Assembly: GCA_018992685.1 (NCBI GenBank)
Contig: JACVGT010000014.1
Coordinates: 1-64,000, forward strand
Direction of reading: 5' to 3'
DNA from: Theionarchaea archaeon
GTDB lineage: Archaea > Methanobacteriota_B > Thermococci > Methanofastidiosales > SZ-28-30
DNA: 64,000 bases
Part shown: piece after piece, positions 44,580 through 51,497 of the stretch
Layout of the letters: each line of letters starts with the position of its first letter
Numbering within the stretch: position 1 is the stretch's first letter
Notes under the pieces: generated by a model
What the model saw: only the letters and a program-made list of their open reading frames with translations
Databases searched by the model: none
Told to the model about the DNA's origin: nothing
Program-made: the position numbers and the translations under genes

Positions 44580-45448
44580 ATGTCTACCTCAAAGCTCAAC
44601 ACAGTTCCCTGATCGCACAGAGCCCAGGCCATATTGTTGGTGTTGAAGGCGTATTCTACATTTCCGTGAAAATCTATGGCAATTGCCCCTGTTTCCGGTG
44701 AACTGGTGAGCATGGTTTGCAGAGCTTCCTTGAGAGAACAGGTTGGCAAGAGATCGTGAACGGACTTTGAGAATACTGATCTAATAATATTTTCGCCGAT
44801 TCCTGTGGCAGAAAGGGCTGCCTTCTCCCCTGCATACGTCCCACACCCTGCCAGCGGCGAATCGCCAACCCTGCCTTTTAGCTTCAGCCAAATTCCGCCT
44901 GTGGAAGTCGCGGCTGCCAGATCTCCATCAAAGGCAACAGCTCCCACAGTTCCATGCTGGGCGTACAAGTTCACATTCTTTTTCCACCTGGTATCGCCTT
45001 TCAGAAACTGAGATCTCAGCTCTTCAAATTTCTTCCTACGCTCGTTTGTCACAGGGTCATAGTGATCAAACCAATGTCTCCCAAAAGAATATGCACCCTC
45101 TCCCACCAGAAAGACATGGTCAGTCCTCTCCATAACCAGGCGAGCCACCTGCACAGGGTTTTTCATGTTTCTCAGAGCCCCAACAGCACCCACATGTCCT
45201 TTGAACATGACCATAGCGTCAGCTTCCACCTCTCCTTCAATATTAAGGACTGCCCCGGTACCTGCATTGAATAGAGGGTTGTCCTCAAGCGAGGACACAG
45301 CCTGAATGACTGCATCCAGGGCGTTGCCTGTGGCCAGTGCATCGTAACCTGCCTGGGCCGCATTCTCGACACCCTCTTTGTATTCAGCAATATCATGGTC
45401 AGCCTTGGAGAAGTCTCCAGCTCCTCCGTGAACGATGACTTTCTTCAT
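44576..45448 (-). CDS. isoaspartyl peptidase / type-III L-asparaginase
   Basis: A 290-residue Ntn-hydrolase: VIVHGGAGDFS at the N-terminus, GVENAAQAGYDALATGNALDAV, and the autocleavage site before Thr in QHGTVGAVAFD, which becomes the catalytic N-terminal threonine. A SPLAGCGTYAG loop follows. It removes isoaspartyl or hydrolyses asparagine. ATG 45448 lies 28 bases from a TTTTAAAAT box; an upstream ATG at 45463 lies too close to it. Confidence 0.93.
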   Translation of the reverse strand: MKKVIVHGGAGDFSKADHDIAEYKEGVENAAQAGYDALATGNALDAVIQAVSSLEDNPLFNAGTGAVLNIEGEVEADAMVMFKGHVGAVGALRNMKNPVQVARLVMERTDHVFLVGEGAYSFGRHWFDHYDPVTNERRKKFEELRSQFLKGDTRWKKNVNLYAQHGTVGAVAFDGDLAAATSTGGIWLKLKGRVGDSPLAGCGTYAGEKAALSATGIGENIIRSVFSKSVHDLLPTCSLKEALQTMLTSSPETGAIAIDFHGNVEYAFNTNNMAWALCDQGTVLSFEVDI

Positions 45449-45702
45449 GAGAGCTATTCGCATACAGGATTTTAAAACTTTTCCGGAAGAACCGCAGCCA
45501 GCCTATGATTCATCAAAGAATGACTAGTGGGGGTTCTGCCAACCATCACATTCTGGCAGTACAAAGGTATATAGTACTGATTACGAATCTTTACAGATTT
45601 ACAATGCGTTGAGAAAGCTTGGAATACACAGCTTGATAAGAACAGGCTGCTGTGAAACCAACTAGCTAGCCCCACAACACTCGCGAAATCTGCGAAAAAT
45701 CG
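45449..45702 (+). other. non-coding stretch with candidate promoter
   Basis: The stretch holds the asparaginase promoter (minus strand, about 45472-45481) and a GGTATATAGTA box at 45566-45577 facing right, which could start a transcript near 45598 through the small peptide ORF at 45759. No tRNA or conserved ORF seen. Confidence 0.4.
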
Positions 45703-45771
45703 ATGAGTGACAGAAAACTTCTAAAGGTGGAACTCACAAATGAGTTAGAGGTGAGAAAATGGACTGCATAA
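45703..45771 (+). CDS. possible 22-residue leader peptide
   Basis: MSDRKLLKVELTNELEVRKWTA ends inside the next small ORF, overlapping it in another frame by 13 bases. It has no clear ribosome site, so coding is doubtful; ribosomes leaving it would pass the GAGGTGA site of the tandem peptide, which would fit translational coupling. Confidence 0.2.
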   Translation: MSDRKLLKVELTNELEVRKWTA

Positions 45772-45842
45772 GGAAACTCGGTGGAGGACCAGGTGTCCCC
45801 ACGAAATTGGGTGGAGGACCAGGTGTCCCGACATCCAACTGA
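45759..45842 (+). CDS. 27-residue tandem KLGGGPGVPT peptide
   Basis: The ORF encodes MDCIR, then KLGGGPGVPT twice, then SN and stop. GAGGTGA ends four bases before the ATG, a strong ribosome site. The two 30-base repeats differ at four bases (CTC/TTG, CCC/CCG, ACG/ACA) and every difference is silent, so both decapeptides are identical. This pattern argues that the peptide itself is under selection. The peptide is Gly/Pro-rich with one cysteine near the N-terminus; it might be a secreted or modified peptide, a metal-binding tag or a regulatory peptide. No modifying enzyme or exporter lies next to it. Function unknown. Confidence 0.55.
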   Translation: MDCIRKLGGGPGVPTKLGGGPGVPTSN

Positions 45843-45870
45843 ATAATTCACTCGTTCAAGGTAACTTCCG

Positions 45871-45930
45871 TGATCCATCACAGGATCAGGGTTATTCTTC
45901 TCATATTGGGTAATGGATCTTTTTTCTTTT
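45871..45930 (+). terminator. hairpin and T-tract after the tandem peptide
   Basis: TGATCC and GGATCA pair around a six-base loop (45871-45888), and a T-rich run follows at 45915-45928. Together they could end the small transcript. The separation of about 28 bases makes the link uncertain. Confidence 0.35.
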
Positions 45931-45981
45931 TCGTCCCTTCCCTACTCTTCTGGCCTAGCCGTGCTCATCCTTCAAGAAGCA

Positions 45982-46941
45982 TCATTCCACAAGACTCTGT
46001 TCTTCCTCACCCTCAATGTAGTGAAGGACGCCAATGGCCTGACTAAATTTGTCTATCATGCCGCTGGTTTTCATGAATTGAAGCGTTGCTGAAAGATCAG
46101 TGAAGGTGAGATCTGACTTGATGCTCAGCCACACCAGCAACCCTTCCTCGGTATGGGTACAGACAGTACTGGTAGGAAGGTTTGAGAGGAGTGCAATTAC
46201 TGCGTCAGTGTATCCAGTTCTGAGGAGGAACACAAAGTGAGTGTAGTTGAGATAGCCATCAGGGTAGAACCTCATGAGGACAGTCGTATGGTTACAGACA
46301 GTTTCTAGCCACTGGTAAAACTTGTCAGATGAGATCAAATGTTTTCTCAACGCAGGAGTGACTTTCTTTCTGAAATCATATTCATATTCATAAAACAGTT
46401 TCCATTCTTCTTCATCCCAGGAGGGAGGTTCATGGACAGGCAACCCCACCTTTTCAAGACCATTGGGCTCAAACTCGTGTGCCTGACTCTTCATTCGCTT
46501 GAAAGCTGGAATCCAATCAGTGAGAGGGACCCGGGGAGTAGTGATGTCTCCTCGTACTCCCTGGAACAATAAGTATTCAAATCCTTCAATGTGAGAGGGG
46601 TCATATTTCCCGTCTGAAATGTACATGATGTTCCAGTCTCCTAGGAACAAGCTACAATAGTCGATCTGAGGAATCTCTCTTAGCTGTTCAAATGCATTGT
46701 TTGGATCATCAAACTTGACGAGATGAAAGTATTTATTTAGTCCGGGATAGTATTCAAGTCTCAATTCTGGTCCAAACAGTATCTGAGAATCATACATATG
46801 ATCTAAATAGCTGGAAACTGTATTTCGTGCCATTTTAACATTCTTAGAAATCTCATGAACGTGTACTCTGGGATTTACATATATTTGATTATATATAGCA
46901 TGGTATCTTCTCAATTTCTCCTTTCTTGTAAGTTTGCTCAT
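45982..46941 (-). CDS. HTH transcription regulator, divergent from the Hdr operon
   Basis: The 319-residue protein begins with a winged helix-turn-helix (LRRYHAIYNQIYVNPRVHVHEISKNVKMARNTVSSYLDHMYDSQILFGPELR), Lrp-like in pattern, followed by about 240 residues of a mostly unique ligand or effector region (FLGDWNIMYISDGKYD, WLETVCNHTTVLMRFYPDG). There is no phosphorylation or metal motif. A TATA box at 46960-46970 places the start near ATG 46941; an ATG at 46950 is also in frame. Its position, facing the hdrC promoter across 470 bases with inverted repeats, makes it a candidate regulator of the Hdr-Mvh operon. Confidence 0.7.
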   Translation of the reverse strand: MSKLTRKEKLRRYHAIYNQIYVNPRVHVHEISKNVKMARNTVSSYLDHMYDSQILFGPELRLEYYPGLNKYFHLVKFDDPNNAFEQLREIPQIDYCSLFLGDWNIMYISDGKYDPSHIEGFEYLLFQGVRGDITTPRVPLTDWIPAFKRMKSQAHEFEPNGLEKVGLPVHEPPSWDEEEWKLFYEYEYDFRKKVTPALRKHLISSDKFYQWLETVCNHTTVLMRFYPDGYLNYTHFVFLLRTGYTDAVIALLSNLPTSTVCTHTEEGLLVWLSIKSDLTFTDLSATLQFMKTSGMIDKFSQAIGVLHYIEGEEEQSLVE

Positions 46942-46959
46942 ATAACTCATCCCAACATT

Positions 46960-46970
46960 AATATAGTACT
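46960..46970 (-). promoter_or_regulatory. TATA box of the HTH regulator gene
   Basis: Minus-strand ACTATATTAAT is centred about 25 bases from ATG 46941. Confidence 0.5.
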
Positions 46971-46987
46971 TCTTCGTAGCTATGTAC

Positions 46988-47006
46988 GTCCATATCGCAT
47001 ATGGAC
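46988..47006. repeat. perfect 8-bp inverted repeat (operator-like)
   Basis: GTCCATAT and ATATGGAC flank a CGC spacer. It lies just upstream of the regulator's TATA box and could be a binding site for that regulator's dimer. Confidence 0.5.
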
Positions 47007-47028
47007 CGATGTATAGGCTATGTCCCTA

Positions 47029-47038
47029 AGCTATAAAT
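47029..47038 (+). promoter_or_regulatory. candidate promoter ahead of the 12-bp hairpin
   Basis: GCTATAAATA lies before the inverted repeat at 47069. A transcript from here would begin near 47060 and fold almost at once. Confidence 0.35.
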
Positions 47039-47068
47039 ACCTTTCGGCACGGATCTTTCACCCCCTTC

Positions 47069-47095
47069 GAGACCGGTTGTTCTACAACCGGTCTC
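47069..47095. repeat. perfect 12-bp inverted repeat with 3-base loop
   Basis: GAGACCGGTTGT and ACAACCGGTCTC flank TCT. It is the strongest hairpin in the window. T-rich runs follow from 47115, so it may be a terminator or small RNA; as DNA it could be an operator. Confidence 0.7.
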
Positions 47096-47097
47096 CC

Positions 47098-47127
47098 AAA
47101 CACGACAAACACGCTTTTTTAAACACG
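47098..47127. repeat. three direct AAACACG repeats
   Basis: AAACACG occurs at 47098-47104, 47107-47113 and 47121-47127, right after the long inverted repeat. Such iterated heptamers are typical of regulator-binding sites. Confidence 0.45.
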
Positions 47128-47313
47128 TTTTTCTTTCCTTTTTCTAATCAACTCAACATGTCCACTCTTTCGTGATAATATTTTATTAGGTTCCTTCTGG
47201 ACGCCTCCAGAGGGTGTTCTCCTGACCTTTCCAGATAGTGCACACCGTTTCAATGTCTTCCCTATGTCTCGACTACCTTCTCGAAATATATTTACACATT
47301 TTCTACAGAAAAA

Positions 47314-47345
47314 ACTATATAAACTAAAAGGCTAAGATTTATAAA
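47314..47345 (+). promoter_or_regulatory. tandem TATA boxes of the Hdr-Mvh operon
   Basis: ACTATATAAA (about 47314-47323) and ATTTATAAAT (about 47335-47344) predict starts near 47345 and 47366, giving leaders of 50-70 bases with AAGGAG before ATG 47416. Two promoters would allow two inputs. Confidence 0.5.
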
Positions 47346-47415
47346 TGTAAAGGAAGACTAAACCTTTGACCTCAAAGCCAAAGAAAAAGAAAAATGTACT
47401 TGAAGGAGCGAGAGA

Positions 47416-47919
47416 ATGAAAAAGAAGGAAATTATCAACATGGACGAACTGGATCCCCAATTCAAGTATGAGATCGCTTCCCAACCAGGAGGAGAGCACA
47501 TACTGAAATGTGTGCAGTGTGCTACTTGTTCCTCTGGTTGTCCTGTGGCTTCTGTGAGTGACAGATTCAACCCACGGAAAATTATCCGAATGGCAGTCCT
47601 GGGACTGAAGGATACAGTCCTGAGAGAGGATTTTGTCTGGTACTGTGCTGCCTGTTACACATGCTCTGAACGCTGTCCCCAGGACGTGAGAATTCCTGAC
47701 CTCATGGCGGCTGTCAGGAACATCGCAGTCAAAGAGGGATGCATTCACCCTGCCTACAAAGAACAGGGGCGATTAATAGGGGAACTGGGACGATTGTATG
47801 AAGTGACTGAATTTGAGAATGAGAAAAGGGAGAAGCTTGGCCTTCCCAAAGTGAGAGAGAAGAATGAAGAAATAGCTGAAATTTACAGCTGCACTGGTGT
47901 AGGAAAGGTGGTGCTGTGA
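47416..47919 (+). CDS. hdrC: heterodisulfide reductase-type subunit HdrC
   Basis: The 167-residue iron-sulfur protein has two 4Fe-4S binding sets: CVQCATCSSGCP and CAACYTCSERCP. HdrC passes electrons from HdrA to HdrB in the cytoplasmic Hdr complex. It begins after AAGGAG, and its stop overlaps the hdrB start (GTGA). Without mcr genes nearby, the final acceptor may not be CoM-S-S-CoB. Confidence 0.93.
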   Translation: MKKKEIINMDELDPQFKYEIASQPGGEHILKCVQCATCSSGCPVASVSDRFNPRKIIRMAVLGLKDTVLREDFVWYCAACYTCSERCPQDVRIPDLMAAVRNIAVKEGCIHPAYKEQGRLIGELGRLYEVTEFENEKREKLGLPKVREKNEEIAEIYSCTGVGKVVL

Positions 47920-48791
47920 AGTATGCATTGTTTTTAGGTTGTACTGTTCCAGTGAGAACCATGGCGTACGAAATTTCCACCAGAAATGTCATGAAAAAAC
48001 TGGGGATCTCTCTTGCAGACTTGGAAGATTTCGGCTGCTGCGGATTTCCTTTAGAATCTATTGATCATACTACCTATTTGTCAGTGGCTGCGAGAAATCT
48101 GGCCGTTGCAGAAGCTGCCAACCTGCCTGTGATGACCATGTGCAGTGCCTGCAATGGGTCTCTCCTCAAAGCCAACCTGGCCATGCAGGACAAGAATACA
48201 CGAGATGAAATAAATGCCAACCTAAAGCCCATTAATCGGCAGTACAAGGGGACTACGGTTGTAAAGCATGCGGCCAGGGTACTATATGAGACCATGGACA
48301 CCATAAAGGAGATGGCACATCCCCTGAACCTGAAGGTTGCTGCTCACTATGGATGCCATTACACTAAACCCTCCGAAATATATGCGGATTTCGAAGACCC
48401 CGAAGTCCCCTACAGTCTGGAGGAGCTCATCTCTGCAGTCGGAGCAACACCTATTCCGTACGAGAATAAAAAACAGTGCTGTGGAGGGTCTGTCATGGGA
48501 ATTGATGAGAGTGTTTCTCTGGAGATGGTACGAGAGAAACTATCTCACATCAAGAAAGCAGGAGCAGATGCCATGGTCCTGGTATGCCCGTTCTGTGATG
48601 TCATGTATGACATAAATCAGAAACGGATTGAAAATCAGGCTGGAGAACAATTCGGTATTCCTGTGCTGTTCCTGCCCCAGCTGATAGGACTGGCCCTTGG
48701 ACTGACACCTGACGAATTAGGGCTGAAAATGAACAGAGTATCAGTGCGCAATCTGCTGAAGACCCTGGGTGACGGCAATGAGCAAAAGTGA
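47916..48791 (+). CDS. hdrB: heterodisulfide reductase-type subunit HdrB
   Basis: A 291-residue protein with two CCG domains, each of the CX(n)CCGX(n)CXXC type: GCTVPV, FGCCGFP and CSAC in the first, GCHYT, CCGGS and CPFC in the second. These bind the two non-cubane 4Fe-4S clusters where the disulfide is reduced in methanogens. Both sets look complete, so the subunit should be catalytic. GTG start. The hdrA start lies inside its end. Confidence 0.93.
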   Translation: MKYALFLGCTVPVRTMAYEISTRNVMKKLGISLADLEDFGCCGFPLESIDHTTYLSVAARNLAVAEAANLPVMTMCSACNGSLLKANLAMQDKNTRDEINANLKPINRQYKGTTVVKHAARVLYETMDTIKEMAHPLNLKVAAHYGCHYTKPSEIYADFEDPEVPYSLEELISAVGATPIPYENKKQCCGGSVMGIDESVSLEMVREKLSHIKKAGADAMVLVCPFCDVMYDINQKRIENQAGEQFGIPVLFLPQLIGLALGLTPDELGLKMNRVSVRNLLKTLGDGNEQK

Positions 48792-50760
48792 ACCTCGAAT
48801 CGGAGTGTATGTGTGCCATTGCGGCTTGAACATTGGTGCAGTTGTGGATGTTGCTGCTGTGGCTCAATATGCCCAGACGCTTCCTGGCGTGGTGGTTTCA
48901 AGAGAATCAACCTACACATGCAGCGACAATGGTCAGAGATCTATCCAGGAAGACATCGAGAACCACAACCTGAGTCGGGTGGTGGTGGCTTCCTGCAGTC
49001 CGCGCATGCATGGCGATACCTTCATGAAGACCTGTGAGACTGCAGGGCTGAACCCGTACCTTTTTGAGATGGTCAATATCAGAGAGCAATGTTCATGGGT
49101 GCACACTGATAAAGAACAGGCCACAGAGAAGGCCAAAGACTTGGTGAGAATGGCAGTTGCCAAAGTACGATTACTGGAACCCTTAGAAAAGCAGAAATCT
49201 GCCGTCAACAAGGCTGCACTGGTGATTGGAGGAGGAGTGGCCGGTATTTTCTCTGCTTTGTACCTGGCAAATGCAGGAATTAAAACATACGTTGTTGAGA
49301 AAAAGCCGTCTATTGGAGGACACATGGCTCAACTGGACAAGACATTCCCCACCCTGGACTGTAGTCTGTGCATTCTTTCTCCAAGAATGGCAGATATAGG
49401 AAAACATGAAAATATCGAACTCATTACCTATGCAGATATTGAGAATATTTCAGGATACGCGGGGAATTTTCAGGTTACGGTGAAAAGCAACCCACGCTAT
49501 GTCATAAAGGAGAACTGCCGACTGTGCGGTGTGTGTGCGGAAAAATGTCCTATCTCGCTGCCCGATGAGTTCAACATGGGATTGAAGAAAAGGAAAGCAG
49601 TGTACATACCTTTCCCGCAGGCAGTTCCGAATTACTACCTCATCGATGCTGGTCACTGTTTACACATTACCAAGGGAGGATGCATGCTGTGCCAGAAAAA
49701 CTGTCCCAATGATGCCATTGATTTTGAAGAGACAGAAGCAGTGAGAGAGCTCAATGTGGGCGCCATCATTGTGGCCACGGGATTTGAGCTGTATGATGCT
49801 ACCCAGAAGAAGGAGTACGGATACGGGAGGTATCCCAATGTCATCACCAACATGGACTTCGAAAGGTGGGTGAGTGCAGATGGCCCTACCCACGGCAAGG
49901 TTGTGAGGCCTTCAGACGGAGCCCCCCCTCAGAGGATTGGGTTCATCCAGTGTGTCGGATCCCGAGACGAGAAGGAGGGAGCAGTCTACTGCTCTCGTAT
50001 CTGCTGCATGGCAACGGTAAAGCAGGCCACGATGCTCAGGGAGAAGTACCCCTCAGCTGAAATATATGTGTACTACACTGACATGCGAACTCCTGGCAAA
50101 GGGTTTGAAGAATTTTACCAGAGAGGACGTGAGCATGGGATTGTATTCATCAGAGGAAAGCCAGGGGAAATTGAAGAAGATGACAATCACAATCTCCTTA
50201 TCGTGTCAGAGGACACCGATTCCGGGCTCATCCTGCGCAACACCTTGGACCTTGTGGTGTTGGCATGTGGACTTCGGCCACCTGAGGCGTTGGAAGAACT
50301 TGCACAGAAGTTGCATTTATCGCGAAGCCCTGACGGATTCATTATGGAGGCGCATCCCAAATTGCGTCCTGCAGAAACAAGTATCTCTGGAGTATTCCTG
50401 ACTGGATGTGTTCAATTCCCCAAAGATATTCCAGATACGGTGGCACAATCAGGAGGAGCCGCCGCTATGGCCGCGGCCCTGTTGACGAAAGATGAGATCG
50501 AACTTGAGCCAGTAAGGGCAGCGGTGGACGAAGAACTGTGTATCGGGTGTGGATTGTGCGAGGAAAACTGCGACTATGGGGCCATTGAGGTAAAGAAAAC
50601 AGAAGAAGGAATGAAGGCCCAGGTCATTGAAGTAGCCTGCCAGGGATGCGGTGTCTGTGCAGCCAGCTGTCCTCAGAAAGCAGTGACAGTCCGTCACTTC
50701 ACAGATGGTCAGCTGCTGGCCCAGGTCACTGCTGCTCTAGAACCTGAGGTGATCGTGTGA
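48778..50760 (+). CDS. hdrA: HdrA flavin subunit (electron bifurcation)
   Basis: A full HdrA of 660 residues: N-terminal domain (GVYVCHCGLNIG, CSWVH), FAD-binding GGGVAGIFSALYLANAG, DCSLCILSPRM, an inserted ferredoxin domain (CRLCGVCAEKCP and CMLCQKNCP) and a C-terminal two-cluster ferredoxin (CIGCGLCEENC and CQGCGVCAASCP). It splits hydride-derived electron pairs between ferredoxin and the HdrBC branch. ATG 48778 is preferred over GTG 48769; GGGTGA precedes it. It overlaps the MvhD-like gene by four bases. Confidence 0.93.
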   Translation: MSKSEPRIGVYVCHCGLNIGAVVDVAAVAQYAQTLPGVVVSRESTYTCSDNGQRSIQEDIENHNLSRVVVASCSPRMHGDTFMKTCETAGLNPYLFEMVNIREQCSWVHTDKEQATEKAKDLVRMAVAKVRLLEPLEKQKSAVNKAALVIGGGVAGIFSALYLANAGIKTYVVEKKPSIGGHMAQLDKTFPTLDCSLCILSPRMADIGKHENIELITYADIENISGYAGNFQVTVKSNPRYVIKENCRLCGVCAEKCPISLPDEFNMGLKKRKAVYIPFPQAVPNYYLIDAGHCLHITKGGCMLCQKNCPNDAIDFEETEAVRELNVGAIIVATGFELYDATQKKEYGYGRYPNVITNMDFERWVSADGPTHGKVVRPSDGAPPQRIGFIQCVGSRDEKEGAVYCSRICCMATVKQATMLREKYPSAEIYVYYTDMRTPGKGFEEFYQRGREHGIVFIRGKPGEIEEDDNHNLLIVSEDTDSGLILRNTLDLVVLACGLRPPEALEELAQKLHLSRSPDGFIMEAHPKLRPAETSISGVFLTGCVQFPKDIPDTVAQSGGAAAMAAALLTKDEIELEPVRAAVDEELCIGCGLCEENCDYGAIEVKKTEEGMKAQVIEVACQGCGVCAASCPQKAVTVRHFTDGQLLAQVTAALEPEVIV

Positions 50761-51497
50761 CATTTTCTCCTAGGATTGTAGGGTTCATGTGTAACTGGTG
50801 TTCGTATGCAGGAGCTGATCTGGCTGGAATTTCGAGGATAAAATATGCTCCCAATCTGAGGATTATCAGAGTGCTGTGTTCCGGGCGAGTTGACCCTTAC
50901 GTAGTTCTGACCGCATTCCAAAAGGGTGCAGACGGCGTTCTGGTTGCAGGGTGCCACCCTGGAGACTGCCACTACATATCAGGGAACTACCAGGCAGAAA
51001 AGAAAATGAAAGCGACATGGAAGATATTGAGCAAAGCAGGGATTGATCAAGAAAGACTGGGACTGGAATGGATTTCTGCAGCAGAAGGTCAGCGATTTGC
51101 TGACGTTGTCAACTCGTTTACTCAACTGATTACTGAGTTGGGACCGCTTCAGGCTGATCCGCAGAAGATTGCCTCGGCCAAGGAAGAGACTGCAGATTTC
51201 AGAATTAGGTGGCTGGTGGGAAGAGAAAAAGACTTGCTGGAAGAGGGAAATGTGTTTGGCGAACCTGTAGAAGAAGCAGTGTTTGAGACCCTTCTGGATG
51301 ATGTTGTTTCTGCCCAATACATCAGGAATTCTATTCTCACCGTGCTCAAGGAACAGTCTATGTCAGCCAAAGAACTGGCAGAAACTCTTGAAATTCCTTC
51401 TCACGTGGTTGTGGAGCATTTGATTCACCTGCGGAGAGGGCAGAAGGTGCACATGGTTGAAGGTCATCCCATTCGGTACGAGGTGAGCGCATGGTAG
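50757..51497 (+). CDS. mvhD: MvhD-like 2Fe-2S protein with C-terminal winged-helix-like domain
   Basis: Residues 1-135 match MvhD: FMCNWCSYAGADLAG, CSGRVDP and GCHPGDCHYISGNY carry the five cysteines of the cluster that links hydrogenase to HdrA. A spacer then leads to about 75 residues (SILTVLKEQSMSAKELAETLEIPSHVVVEHLIHLRRGQKV) that read as a helix-turn-helix or winged helix. Plain MvhD, as in the second copy at 54463, has about 136 residues. GTG start overlapping hdrA, seven-base overlap with the next gene. The extra domain might dock partners rather than bind DNA. Confidence 0.85.
   Translation: MTFSPRIVGFMCNWCSYAGADLAGISRIKYAPNLRIIRVLCSGRVDPYVVLTAFQKGADGVLVAGCHPGDCHYISGNYQAEKKMKATWKILSKAGIDQERLGLEWISAAEGQRFADVVNSFTQLITELGPLQADPQKIASAKEETADFRIRWLVGREKDLLEEGNVFGEPVEEAVFETLLDDVVSAQYIRNSILTVLKEQSMSAKELAETLEIPSHVVVEHLIHLRRGQKVHMVEGHPIRYEVSAW

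Noticed and set aside
45666-45881. Minus-strand ORF across the tandem peptide
   Set aside because: Its repeats (GDTWSSTEF/RDTWSSTQF) differ in amino acids while the plus-strand repeats are identical, so the plus strand is the coding one.
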